The position numbers were made by a program, and so were the translations under genes. From Granulicatella seriolae (GTDB lineage: Bacteria; Bacillota; Bacilli; Lactobacillales; Aerococcaceae): 64,000 nt of DNA. Each line of letters starts with the position of its first letter. Within the stretch, counting starts at the first letter, position 1. The notes below the pieces were generated by a model that searched no databases, had not been told where the DNA came from, and worked only from the letters and a program-made list of their open reading frames with translations. The DNA lies in the NCBI RefSeq assembly GCF_024543085.1, contig NZ_JANHNZ010000004.1, positions 62,001 to 126,000 of the forward strand, read 5' to 3'. Shown here in pieces: positions 8,291 to 16,775 of the stretch.

Positions 8291-8714
8291 TAAACAAAAG
8301 AGTTTCCGAGAAATAGACCAGAAATAGCGGTGTTTCAGCATAGCTGTTGTACAGTAGCTGTTGGGGCTGGGCAAAAAGTCCAAATGGCAACAAAATAAAA
8401 TAGTTCCCCAGAAATCTATCCGTACAGAACGGTGTAAAGCATAGCTGGCGCACAGTGACTGTTTCGGCTTCAGCCGATTACAGCCACGTAGACAGCTAAG
8501 CCGAAAGACCAAGGCTTTCGGCGGTGCCACCGTTCCTATTTTTGATAGATTTCTGGGGAACTATTTTATGATTTAGAATGATTTTTATTATATTACAAAC
8601 TTTTTGCCCGGTCCCTTACAGATACGTAGACAGTTAAGACGTGAGACCTTGGCTCACGTTGGTGCCACCGTTGTGATTTCTGGTCTATTACTCGGAAACT
8701 CTTTTGTGGTTTAG
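8291..8714 (+). repeat. Dispersed inverted-repeat element (copy 4), outer copy interrupted by another copy
   Basis: The outer ends are TAAACAAAAGAGTTTCCGAG at the left and CTCGGAAACTCTTTTG plus TGGTTTA at the right, with the next inner block AAATAGACCAGAAAT / ATTTCTGGTCTATT. The element is split after CAGTAGCTGTT at 8362 by a complete second copy (8363-8615), and its text resumes with TTACAGATACGTAGAC at 8616. This physical nesting is direct evidence that the family moves or recombines. Confidence 0.85.
8363..8615 (+). repeat. Dispersed inverted-repeat element (copy 5), nested inside copy 4
   Basis: This is a full-length copy of about 253 bp with outer arms GGGGCTGGGCAAAAAGT and ACTTTTTGCCCGGTCCC. 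The inner arms are ATAGTTCCCCAGAAATCTAT and ATAGATTTCTGGGGAACTAT. It closely resembles copy 2 at 4211-4459 (shared stretch GATTACAGCCACGTAGACAG). It has no coding capacity. Confidence 0.85.
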
Positions 8715-8838
8715 AATTAGATGTGATTCTTTAAGGAGCTTTTCCACAGTCTATTTTCCTGTTTTAGTGATGAATTTGGCATTTCCATAGTTAAAACTGT
8801 GATACAATAAAAGCGAATACAGAATAGGAGGGCAAGCC

Positions 8839-9282
8839 ATGGGGGAAGGTCAAACACGCTATATCGTTAACAGCAATGTTATTCCTGAAGTATATGTAAA
8901 AGTTTTAGAAGCCAAGGAACTTTTGGCCAATAAAAAGGTCAAGGATATTAGTCAAGCAGTCAAACAAGTGGGGATTTCTAGAAGTGTCTACTACAAATAC
9001 CGTGACAATATTCAAGTCCTTTCTACATCTCTTAACGGTAGAAAAGTCTCTCTCAATATCCAAATACGCCATGAAAGTGGTACGCTATCACAACTTTTAG
9101 ACTTATTGGCGGCATTAAAAGTCAATATACTAACCATTTTCCAAGGGTTACCAATCCACACTTTGGCAACAGTACAGATGATGCTAGACATCTCTGAATC
9201 CCCGCTATCTGTGGATCAGCTCATCGAACAATTGTCCAAAATTGAAAGCATTTTGGCGGTAGAAATTCAAGGGATTGAGTAA
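8839..9282 (+). CDS. pheB: ACT domain-containing protein (UPF0735, PheB family)
   Basis: This 147-residue protein has an N-terminal helix-turn-helix-like region with the PheB-family segment QVGISRSVYYKYRDNIQ (about residues 45-65). A C-terminal ACT domain follows (about 72-147), which in related proteins binds amino acids. In Bacillus the homologue is linked to phenylalanine metabolism, but its role is not settled. AGGAGG precedes the ATG. A HAD phosphatase follows 25 nt downstream and the two are probably cotranscribed. The aromatic-type aminotransferase HisC lies just upstream on the same strand, a loose hint toward aromatic amino-acid metabolism. Confidence 0.85.
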   Translation: MGEGQTRYIVNSNVIPEVYVKVLEAKELLANKKVKDISQAVKQVGISRSVYYKYRDNIQVLSTSLNGRKVSLNIQIRHESGTLSQLLDLLAALKVNILTIFQGLPIHTLATVQMMLDISESPLSVDQLIEQLSKIESILAVEIQGIE

Positions 9283-9307
9283 ATAAAACATGGATAGGAG
9301 CATATAA

Positions 9308-10045
9308 ATGGAAGAATTATTAAGAACAAGACTGGCTGATGAAGATAAACCTATTAAGGGACTGCTTTTTGACAAGGATGGAACATTAATCTACTTAGAT
9401 GATTTATGGATTCAACCAACTGCAGATTTTATCGAAATTCTTCTAAAACGGGACCCAAAGGATTTCAAACAAGAAGAAATTAATCAAGTCTTAAGCGAAA
9501 TTGGCATTGTTGACGGACAACTATTGGCCAATAGTATGGCTGCTTCTGGGACAATTCAAAGCCAAGCTGATTTTCTGTCTCAATATATTCATCAATCAGC
9601 TGAATCTATTTGTCTAGAAATGACGGATTACTTCACAAATTATCTTAAAGACAACCCGGATAAATTAGTTCCAGTATGTGATTTGCAAAATTTATTCAAA
9701 AAACTAAAAGAAAAGGGCTATGCGGTTGGGCTTGCTACCAGTGATAGCCGCAAACCCACTGATATGGCGTTAGAACTGTTAGGAATTGCTGAACTGCTGG
9801 ACTTTGTAGCAACACCAGATGAATACGAAGAAAAACCTCACCCACAAGCACTGCAACAATTTGCTAAACAAGCCCAGCTTAAAATGGAGGAAATTTTATA
9901 CATTGGGGATTCCTTTATTGATATGCAGTTTGGCAAGCACGGAGCAGGTTCTGTCGGAGTTTTAACAGGCAATACCAGTGCGCAAGAATTAGAGGGGAGA
10001 GCGGACTTTATTGTAGACTCTGTTGCTATATTTTTTGACAAATAA
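9308..10045 (+). CDS. HAD family hydrolase (phosphoglycolate phosphatase-like)
   Basis: This is a haloacid-dehalogenase phosphatase with a helical cap. Motif I is LLFDKDGTLIYLDDLW with the nucleophilic and acid Asp, motif II is GLATSDSRKP, the motif III Lys is in EEKPHPQAL, and motif IV is YIGDSFIDMQFGKHGAG. The cap lies between residues ~30 and 115, so it is a subfamily I enzyme of Gph type. The substrate cannot be named with certainty. ATAGGAG precedes the ATG. It is probably in an operon with pheB. Confidence 0.85.
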   Translation: MEELLRTRLADEDKPIKGLLFDKDGTLIYLDDLWIQPTADFIEILLKRDPKDFKQEEINQVLSEIGIVDGQLLANSMAASGTIQSQADFLSQYIHQSAESICLEMTDYFTNYLKDNPDKLVPVCDLQNLFKKLKEKGYAVGLATSDSRKPTDMALELLGIAELLDFVATPDEYEEKPHPQALQQFAKQAQLKMEEILYIGDSFIDMQFGKHGAGSVGVLTGNTSAQELEGRADFIVDSVAIFFDK

Positions 10046-10064
10046 AAGTAATTCTACTGTTCTC

Positions 10065-10092
10065 TTGCTTTTTATAAAATGCTAGCTATAAT
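10065..10092 (+). promoter_or_regulatory. Sigma-70-type promoter of the MATE exporter gene
   Basis: TTGCTT (10065-10070) and a consensus TATAAT (10087-10092) are separated by 16 bp, 42 nt before the start codon of the next gene. Confidence 0.6.
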
Positions 10093-10134
10093 AGGCTAAG
10101 TATCACTGAGCATTAAAAGAAAAAGGAGCAAATT

Positions 10135-11505
10135 ATGTACCCAACACATACCCTAAAAGAAAAATTTAAATTATTATTACTTATCTTGATACCTATACTA
10201 ATCTACCAATTAGCTAACTTTTCTGCTCAGTTTATTGATACGGTCATGACTGGGAATTACAGCGAGTTGCACTTGGCTGGTGTATCCATTGCCGGTAGTT
10301 TATGGTCACCATTTTTCACCTTGATGAATGGGATTGTAGCGGCGGTTGTACCGATTGTTGGGCAGCATTTGGGACGAAAAGACAAAGAAGCTATTCCTGG
10401 TGAAGTGAGGCAGTTCTTATATATTGGAATTGTTCTTTCGTTGACTTTAGTCTTATTTGGGTTAGTTAGCCTGCGTCCTATTTTAGGCTTGATGAACTTA
10501 GAAACTCAAGTTTTTGATGTAGCTATTCTTTACCTGATATACATGTCTTTGGGCTTAATCCCATTACTCATGTACAGCGTCTTACGTTCATTTTTAGATG
10601 CGCTTGGTCTAACCAGATTATCCATGTTCTTAATGCTCTTGGTCGTTCCTCTGAATATCTTTTTTAACTATTCCATGATTTATGGGAAATTTGGTTTCCC
10701 TGAAATGGGTGGGCCAGGAGCAGGACTAGGGACTGCAGTCTCTTATTGGGTTTTATTTTTTGTAGCAGCAGCTGTTGTTCATTTACATCCAAAAACGAGA
10801 GATTATCATATTATCCAATTCGAACCACCTAAAGTAAGACAATGGGGTGAAGCCTTCCGATTAGGCTTGCCAATTGGGTTTGCCATCTTTGCTGAAGTAG
10901 GTGTTTTCTCGTTTGTTGGACTGTTAATGGCTAAGTTTGGTTCTAGTATTATCGCGGCTCACCAAGCAGCGCTTAACTTTTCCAATCTCGCTTATGCCTT
11001 TCCTATGAGTATCTCGTCAGCCTTAACCATTATCATCTCTTATGAAGTGGGGCGTCGTAACCATAAGTCTGCTACTCAATTCAGCTTATTGGGAATAGGT
11101 ACGTCAGTCTGTATCGCATCGGCCACTTTACTATTCTTAATCTTTAATCGAAACTTAGTGGCTAGCTTGTATGGTTCGTCACCTGATTTTATTGCATTGA
11201 CAGCAACCTTCTTAGGCTACAGTATTCTTTTCCAATTATTCGATGCTGTGGCGGCTCCCATTCAAGGAACTTTGCGTGGCTATAAAGACGCCAAGATACC
11301 TTTTATTCTTTGCCTGATTGGCTTTTGGGTAATTGGCATGCCAACCGGAATCTTGCTAGACACCTTTACTAATCTCGGTCCTTATAGCTATTGGATTGGT
11401 CTAATTATTGGACTACTATCAAATTGTGTCTTCCTAGTTGCAAGACTGCATACCATTGTCAAAAAATATACCGATTCAGCAGCTGTTCCTATGAACGTAA
11501 AATAA
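10135..11505 (+). CDS. MATE family multidrug efflux transporter
   Basis: This integral membrane protein of 456 residues has about twelve predicted helices. It belongs to the NorM-like branch of the multidrug and toxin extrusion family, exporting cationic compounds in exchange for Na+ or H+. Characteristic stretches are QFIDTVMTGNYSELHLAGVS near the N-terminus, GIVAAVVPIVGQHLGRKDKE, and its pseudo-repeat in the second half, SALTIIISYEVGRRN. AAGGAG lies before the ATG and a clear promoter lies at 10065-10092. The substrate range is not predictable. It is a single-gene unit. Confidence 0.9.
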   Translation: MYPTHTLKEKFKLLLLILIPILIYQLANFSAQFIDTVMTGNYSELHLAGVSIAGSLWSPFFTLMNGIVAAVVPIVGQHLGRKDKEAIPGEVRQFLYIGIVLSLTLVLFGLVSLRPILGLMNLETQVFDVAILYLIYMSLGLIPLLMYSVLRSFLDALGLTRLSMFLMLLVVPLNIFFNYSMIYGKFGFPEMGGPGAGLGTAVSYWVLFFVAAAVVHLHPKTRDYHIIQFEPPKVRQWGEAFRLGLPIGFAIFAEVGVFSFVGLLMAKFGSSIIAAHQAALNFSNLAYAFPMSISSALTIIISYEVGRRNHKSATQFSLLGIGTSVCIASATLLFLIFNRNLVASLYGSSPDFIALTATFLGYSILFQLFDAVAAPIQGTLRGYKDAKIPFILCLIGFWVIGMPTGILLDTFTNLGPYSYWIGLIIGLLSNCVFLVARLHTIVKKYTDSAAVPMNVK

Positions 11506-11588
11506 GAGTGTGCTGCTTTGGTTTCTGACACTTTTTTGAAGATTCTGTAGTATATGTCATAGAATTAATTTTTTGTACAATATATCAA

Positions 11589-11638
11589 CGTCTTCCATTG
11601 TTAGGCTTTTACACCTGATGATGGAAGTCGTTTTTTTG
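11589..11638 (+). terminator. Probable intrinsic terminator
   Basis: ACGTCTTCCATTGTTAGG pairs imperfectly with CCTGATGATGGAAGTCGT and is followed by seven T residues. It lies 84 nt after the MATE stop codon. Confidence 0.65.
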
Positions 11639-11753
11639 TATCATTAAGTCATTTTTTACAAAAACTTTATGATAACCTCCTTTAAAAGCCTCTATTTTAA
11701 TTTTCTTATGGTACAATTTAGATAATACAATTATGAGGAAGGGGTTACACTAG

Positions 11754-12806
11754 ATGGATAAACAAAGAGATCATTCTTCAGATACAGGTTCATTGAACAA
11801 CGAAACACACGAACCGATGATGGTTGAAAGTGCTAGAGCAGTGGGGACAGATGAGAGTCCAGAAGTAAAATTAAGCACATTAGAGAAGGTACAAAGAAAT
11901 CCAATTGGCAGGTCCATCTCAAGAGTATGCTTATACTTAATTGGATATACGATTCTTTTAACTATTTTCGTTGTTTTTTCTCAATCTATTACATCCGTTA
12001 AATTGGGAGTTGATATAGAAGACCCACTAGTAACCGCAAATGCTACTGGTTTTCTGTTTGCTTCCACTATAGGTGTTTTTCTTTTCTCTAGACTTAGAAA
12101 AGGTCATTTTTGGAAGGAAGATGTTCCAAGAAAAAATAAAAAGATGACAGCTGATGTTTTTTTTAAAGTTCTTCCAGTCTTTTTGGCAGGACAGCTCCTT
12201 TTTACTGGATTGGATGGTGTAATAGAAGCCATCGCAAATCAATTTGGTATGACCTTCAAACTAGCTACAGAAAGTGCTACTGCTGGTTCGACGACTATAT
12301 CTATGTTTCTATATGCGGGATTTTTCGCACCAATTAGTGAAGAATTAATTTTTAGGGGAGCGATTCTTCGTTACTTAGAACGATATGGCAAAGTATTTGC
12401 TATTGTTATGTCTTCTGTATTATTTGGTTTATTTCATATGAACTTAGTGCAAGGGTTGTTTGCCTTTTCTATTGGACTCGTTATGGCTTACGTCGCTGTA
12501 GAATATTCACTATTCTGGGCTATTTTTCTTCATATGTTCAATAATCTGTTCATGGGAGATATTTTAGGAACCTTGTTAGGTCTGTTACCAGAACCAACAG
12601 GGAACATGATTTACTTTGCCATTATTACTTTTGCTTGTATTTACGGTTTGTTTATCCTATATACCCATCGTCGACTCATTCAAGATTATCTGGATGAGAA
12701 CCAAACACCAAAAGGCACTTATAAGAAAGTTCTTACATCACCAGTATTTTGGATTTTTGTAATCCTTTGTATTTGGTCTTCATTTGCCTTGATACAACCA
12801 CTCTAG
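11754..12806 (+). CDS. CPBP family intramembrane glutamic protease
   Basis: This is a multi-pass membrane protein with an N-terminal hydrophilic tail of ~55 residues and about eight helices. The three CPBP (Abi/CAAX-protease) motifs are present: EELIFRGAIL (Glu pair and Arg), FGLFHMNLVQG (His) and FLHMFNN (His and Asn). Family members cleave prenylated or other membrane proteins, or protect against bacteriocins; the substrate here is unknown. The length of 350 residues and the long cytosolic N-terminus are like other Lactobacillales members. GGAAGGGG precedes the ATG. The next two genes follow after 36 and 66 nt and may be cotranscribed. Confidence 0.85.
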   Translation: MDKQRDHSSDTGSLNNETHEPMMVESARAVGTDESPEVKLSTLEKVQRNPIGRSISRVCLYLIGYTILLTIFVVFSQSITSVKLGVDIEDPLVTANATGFLFASTIGVFLFSRLRKGHFWKEDVPRKNKKMTADVFFKVLPVFLAGQLLFTGLDGVIEAIANQFGMTFKLATESATAGSTTISMFLYAGFFAPISEELIFRGAILRYLERYGKVFAIVMSSVLFGLFHMNLVQGLFAFSIGLVMAYVAVEYSLFWAIFLHMFNNLFMGDILGTLLGLLPEPTGNMIYFAIITFACIYGLFILYTHRRLIQDYLDENQTPKGTYKKVLTSPVFWIFVILCIWSSFALIQPL

Positions 12807-12842
12807 AATTCAAGGTAACAAATAAAAAAGGAGTGCATATTT

Positions 12843-13064
12843 ATGAACACAGTAGATTTATCTGAAACGATTTATGAAACCCTACGAAAATTTCCTGAAT
12901 TGAAGGACTTATTTATTGAAATTGGGTTTAAACCTTTAGAAAACAAGCACATGGTAGAAACGGTAGGACGACTAACTTCTCTTAAACAAGGTAGTAAAAT
13001 TGCAGGAATTCCTATAGAATCAATTGAAAATGCTCTTAAAGAAAATGGATATCTTGTCAAGTGA
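12843..13064 (+). CDS. DUF1858 domain-containing small protein
   Basis: This is a 73-residue helical protein matching the DUF1858 family (SP0561-like). Conserved features are the N-terminal SETIYETLRKFPELKDLFIEIGF and the central GRLTSLKQGSKIAGI. It lacks the Cys pair that some DUF1858 proteins use for redox chemistry. It is paired with a DUF438/hemerythrin/PAS protein 66 nt downstream, a combination often seen in streptococci and enterococci. AAGGAG lies before the ATG. The function is unknown; a redox or NO-sensing role together with its neighbour is inference. Confidence 0.8.
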   Translation: MNTVDLSETIYETLRKFPELKDLFIEIGFKPLENKHMVETVGRLTSLKQGSKIAGIPIESIENALKENGYLVK

Positions 13065-13130
13065 AGTCTACACAAGGTTTGTCAATTCTGGTAAAATAAT
13101 ATTGCGAATTGAATATTGAGGAGGTAAAAC

Positions 13131-14360
13131 ATGTCAACAGAAGAAGTACCAACACACAAAGAAACAGCCAGTCAACAACGACAAGACCTACTCAAAGATC
13201 TTATGTTGAGACTTCACCGTGGAGAAAGTAAGGACATCATTCAGGAAGAATTTAACCAGAACTTTGACCAAGTAACCGCCTATGAGATTCAATTAATGGA
13301 ACGAAATTTAATGGATGAAGGTATTTCGATTGAAGAAATTATGCGCCTTTGTACCGTTCATGCGAATCTTTTAAAAACATCTGTGTCACACCAAAAAGAG
13401 CCAGAAGATTTTAATAAATCCGGCCATCCAGTCCATGTTCTTAGAACAGAGAATCTTGCTTTAAGAGGTGTTATTGATCGAATTGAACGCCTTTTAAAAA
13501 GCTATATAGAAACCCAAGAAGACTCGCTTTATCGAGGCTTAATGAGACAAGTAGACTTGCTAAGCCAATTTGAACATCATTACATCCGTAAAGAATATGC
13601 CATTTTCCCTATCATGGAGAAGAAAGGAATGACAGCACCGCCACAAGTTATGTGGGGTGTTCACGATCAGATTAGAGATTACTACGCAGACTTTTTGGTG
13701 GAAGCGAGAGCTAAACATATTGAGAATAGTATTGAAAAATTTCAAATAGTTAAAAAAGAATTTTTGGATATGATTGTTAAAGAAGAGGATATTTTAATTC
13801 CTATGATTTTGGATGCCTTCCATGAAGATGATTGGGCCTTGATTGCTAAGGAGTCAGTTCAATATGGTTATACTATCGTTCGTCCAGAAAAAGAATGGTT
13901 ACCTCTAATTCAAGAACGAGAAGAGAACCAATACAAATCTGTCAATCAACAAGGGGATGTCATTTTAGATACAGGTTCTTTAAGTGCTAAAGAGTTGAAT
14001 GTTATTTTAAACATCTTACCTATAGAGCTTTCTTTTGTAGATGCCGATAATATTGTAAAATATTACAATGAGGGTGATGGTAGCGAAAAAGTGTTCAAAC
14101 GAATGAAAAGTGCTATCGGACGGGACATGATTAGTTGCCATCCACCAAGAACTCATGAGATGGTTAGGACATTGGTTGATCAATTAAGAACAGGTCAAAA
14201 AGACAAAGAATCGATGTGGTTCGAGGTGAACAATAAATTTATCCATGTCACTTATCAGGCTGTTCGAGATGAAGATGGTCGTTACATGGGTGTGCTAGAA
14301 TATGTGCAAGATATTTTGCCATTTTTAAAAATTGACTCTGAAAAAAGAAGCTTGAGTTAA
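13131..14360 (+). CDS. DUF438 / hemerythrin / PAS domain protein
   Basis: Three parts are visible: an N-terminal DUF438 domain (residues ~15-90), a hemerythrin-like four-helix bundle (~100-235), and a C-terminal PAS domain (~285-400). The bundle carries a His/Glu-rich stretch around QFEHHYIRKEYAIFP and further His at GVHDQIRDYY and FHEDDW. The PAS domain begins ELSFVDADNIVKYYNEGDG. Hemerythrin folds bind a di-iron centre that senses O2 or NO, so this is likely a cytoplasmic redox or gas sensor, without any output kinase or DNA-binding domain. AGGAGG precedes the ATG. The DUF1858 gene upstream is the usual partner. Confidence 0.85.
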   Translation: MSTEEVPTHKETASQQRQDLLKDLMLRLHRGESKDIIQEEFNQNFDQVTAYEIQLMERNLMDEGISIEEIMRLCTVHANLLKTSVSHQKEPEDFNKSGHPVHVLRTENLALRGVIDRIERLLKSYIETQEDSLYRGLMRQVDLLSQFEHHYIRKEYAIFPIMEKKGMTAPPQVMWGVHDQIRDYYADFLVEARAKHIENSIEKFQIVKKEFLDMIVKEEDILIPMILDAFHEDDWALIAKESVQYGYTIVRPEKEWLPLIQEREENQYKSVNQQGDVILDTGSLSAKELNVILNILPIELSFVDADNIVKYYNEGDGSEKVFKRMKSAIGRDMISCHPPRTHEMVRTLVDQLRTGQKDKESMWFEVNNKFIHVTYQAVRDEDGRYMGVLEYVQDILPFLKIDSEKRSLS

Positions 14361-14363
14361 AGA

Positions 14364-14518
14364 AAAAGTCCATAATGATTAATAGTTATATTTAAATCAC
14401 AAAAGAGTTTTGCGAAAATCTTACCAGAAATATGAACGATGGCACCGCCGTGAGTCTTAGTCTCACGGCGGTGCCATCGTTCATATTTCAGATAGATTTC
14501 TGGGGAACTCTTTTATAT
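14364..14518. repeat. Dispersed inverted-repeat element (copy 6) forming a long hairpin between convergent genes
   Basis: The ends are CACAAAAGAGTTTTGCG at the left and GGGGAACTCTTTT at the right. The interior is a near-perfect 25-bp palindrome (stem ATATGAACGATGGCACCGCC... with loop TCTTAGT). The left flank AAAAAGTCCATAATGA is the remnant of an outer arm. It fills the gap between two converging genes and could act as a bidirectional terminator. Confidence 0.78.
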
Positions 14519-14539
14519 GTTTACTTTGTTTCCTTTAAA

Positions 14540-16171
14540 TTAAGCAGTCAACTGATTTCCAAGTTTTTTGATGGTTTCACAGATGTTTCTAAAGTGATCT
14601 GACATCCGTTCTAGATTACTTAGCAAATCCATGACAAAGATTCCTGACTCTGGGGAAGCGATGCCTTTATTCATGCGTTTGATATGCTTGTCGCGGATTT
14701 CTAGTTTTAGACGGTCGATTTCACGTTCGATTTCAATAGCATCTCCAACCTTTAGTAAGTCTCCTGTTGAAAAGGCGTCGATAGATAAGTTGAAACCTTG
14801 TTTTACCAAGTCAAAAACATAGTTTAACTCCTTAACAACTTGGTCATCTAATTGGATATTTTTATCGATTAAAATATTGGCAGAATCAGCAATGTTTTCT
14901 GCGTGATCACTAATTCGTTCAATATCATTAGCTGTATTAAATAATTCATCAATAACAATTAAATCTTCATTGGAGACATTCTGTTGTGACAATTGAATCA
15001 GATATTCGATAATGGCTTTTTCATAGGTGTTGACACGGTCTTCGTTTTCGTAAGCTTTTAGGATGTAATCCTTATCGCGTTCCTGTATGGCCTTGATAGA
15101 GTTATCAATGGTCTTGTGTGTTTCGTTCGCCATAGATACAAACTCATAAACAGTATTTTTCAAGGCAATAGCTGGTGAAATCAAGATTCGTTCATCAAGA
15201 TAGGTTGTAAACTCATCTGGAATAGTTTCAACTTTTGTATCTGGAATTAAAATAGTAACTAGTTTGATGAGGTAATTAGCGAATGGGAAAAGGAAGATAA
15301 CATTCACTACGTTAAAGATGGTATGTGCATTAGCGATTTGTCTTGCTACATCTGTTGGATCTATCGTTTGAACGATATTCGTCAAAATGCCATTTAAGAA
15401 GAGCATGAAGTAGAATGTTCCAATCACATTAATCATAAGATGGAGTGTTGCCACTTGTTTCCCTTTACGTGAGGTGCCTAAGCTCGATATTAAGGCTGTC
15501 GTACAAGTTCCCATATTGTCCCCATAAATAATGTAGAGGGCTGTTGTAAATGGTAGGATGCCTTGCGAGGCTAGCGCAATCAAGACACCGATTGTCGCAC
15601 TTGAACTTTGCAAGGCTAGGGTCATTAGGAAACCAATGGCAATCCCAAATAGAGGATTATGCCCATAATCTACAATCCACTGTGCAAATTGCGGCATATC
15701 TTTTAATGGCGCTAAAGCTTCTTTTAAGTAGTTCATCCCGATAAAGAGTATCCCAAACCCAATTAAGATTTCAGCAGTATCTTTTAATTGGTTATTCTTT
15801 ACGAGGGAACGCATTAATATCCCTGAGGCAATGGCGATAGGAGCCCATTGTGTTAGGTTCAAAGATACCATTTGACCTGTAATAGTGGTTCCAATATTAG
15901 CCCCGAAGATAACTCCGATAGCTTGTTGCAGTGTCATGATGCCAGCGTTAACGAATCCGACTACCATGACAGATGTTGCACTGGAACTTTGGATAATCAT
16001 GGTGACAAACATACCCACCAAGACCGACATGAATCTATTTTTTGTCAGGGTCTTAATGAATCCTTTCAAGCGATTACCTGCTACTTTTTGTAGGCCATCT
16101 GCCATTAATTTCATTCCATATAAAAACAAGCCGAGCCCGGCAATGGAACCTAGTACCATTTCTAAGTACAT
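14540..16171 (-). CDS. nptA: Na/Pi cotransporter family protein with PhoU-like C-terminus
   Basis: This membrane phosphate transporter of the NptA/SLC34-like type couples inward phosphate to Na+. The two inverted QSSSAT repeats that form the substrate site are present (MIIQSSSATSVMV near residue 60 and LALQSSSATIGVL near residue 187), each in a GxxLFxxG-type bundle of about eight helices ending near residue 310. Residues ~340-543 form PhoU-like helical repeats in the cytosol (MANETHKTIDN and ANDIERISDHAENIAD). The length of 543 residues is usual. AAGGAG lies before the ATG. Its nearness to the ppx/ppk genes fits phosphate handling. Confidence 0.9.
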   Translation of the reverse strand: MYLEMVLGSIAGLGLFLYGMKLMADGLQKVAGNRLKGFIKTLTKNRFMSVLVGMFVTMIIQSSSATSVMVVGFVNAGIMTLQQAIGVIFGANIGTTITGQMVSLNLTQWAPIAIASGILMRSLVKNNQLKDTAEILIGFGILFIGMNYLKEALAPLKDMPQFAQWIVDYGHNPLFGIAIGFLMTLALQSSSATIGVLIALASQGILPFTTALYIIYGDNMGTCTTALISSLGTSRKGKQVATLHLMINVIGTFYFMLFLNGILTNIVQTIDPTDVARQIANAHTIFNVVNVIFLFPFANYLIKLVTILIPDTKVETIPDEFTTYLDERILISPAIALKNTVYEFVSMANETHKTIDNSIKAIQERDKDYILKAYENEDRVNTYEKAIIEYLIQLSQQNVSNEDLIVIDELFNTANDIERISDHAENIADSANILIDKNIQLDDQVVKELNYVFDLVKQGFNLSIDAFSTGDLLKVGDAIEIEREIDRLKLEIRDKHIKRMNKGIASPESGIFVMDLLSNLERMSDHFRNICETIKKLGNQLTA

Positions 16172-16487
16172 CTATTATTCTCCTTTTTTGTGTTTAGTCT
16201 TTAGACTGGTTAATATCTTTATAACATATACCTATTAAATTTTACCAAATCTTTACAAAGAATGTCACTACTTATTCCATTTTTTGTTAAATAAATCGAA
16301 AATTCAAACGGTTTCTTCATCGAAAATGGATTTTATCGATGGGTAAGTTGCTTTTTGAAACAGTGTAGTAAGTTTTTTTGTTTAAGGTAGATGAGTCGTC
16401 CGTTTTTTTGTCAGAAATCAAAACGGTGGCCCCTCAAATATAGTAAGAAAAACCAACTGTTTACCTACCCCCTCAATAAAAAAGGAA
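16172..16487. other. Gap upstream of nptA with a decayed repeat fragment
   Basis: The region probably holds the minus-strand promoter of the phosphate transporter near 16200-16250, though I see no convincing consensus boxes. A fragment CAGAAATCAAAACGGTGG near 16411-16428 matches the interior of the dispersed repeat family (compare 52868) and looks like a decayed copy. No gene is visible. Confidence 0.45.
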
Positions 16488-16748
16488 GGATTGGGCAAAA
16501 AGTCCATAATGACTAATATCTATGTTTTTTAAATCACAAAAGAGTTTGGCGAAAAAGGTTATCAGAAATAACAGTGTATAAGCATAGCTGGTGTACAGTG
16601 GATGTTTCGGCTTTAGCCGATTACAGCCACGTAGACAGCTAAGCCAGTGAGACCTAGGCTCACGGCGGTGCCACCGTTCTCATTTCGGATAACCTTTTTC
16701 GCCAAACTCTTTTGTTTAAATAGCAGCAGGGACTTTTTGCCCAACCCT
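16488..16748 (+). repeat. Dispersed inverted-repeat element (copy 7), full length
   Basis: The outer arms AGGATTGGGCAAAAAGTCC and GGACTTTTTGCCCAACCCTT are nearly perfect complements. The inner arms are CAAAAGAGTTTGGCGAAAAA and TTTTTCGCCAAACTCTTTTG. The interior has the standard text with a GGCTTTAGCC apex. It lies just downstream of the ABC-F gene, where it could terminate transcription. Confidence 0.85.
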
Positions 16749-16775
16749 TTGTTGAGTTGATTTTAAAGTTGTCAC

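Noticed and set aside
8291-8714. Repeat elements as tRNA-like or protein-coding sequences.
   Set aside because: No cloverleaf or CCA end can be drawn, frames within them differ from copy to copy, and none has a ribosome binding site.
9838-10041. Minus-strand frame inside the HAD phosphatase gene, and similar antisense frames in nptA, the ABC-F gene and the cas12a gene.
   Set aside because: They are shadows of well-supported genes and lack ribosome binding sites and recognisable motifs.
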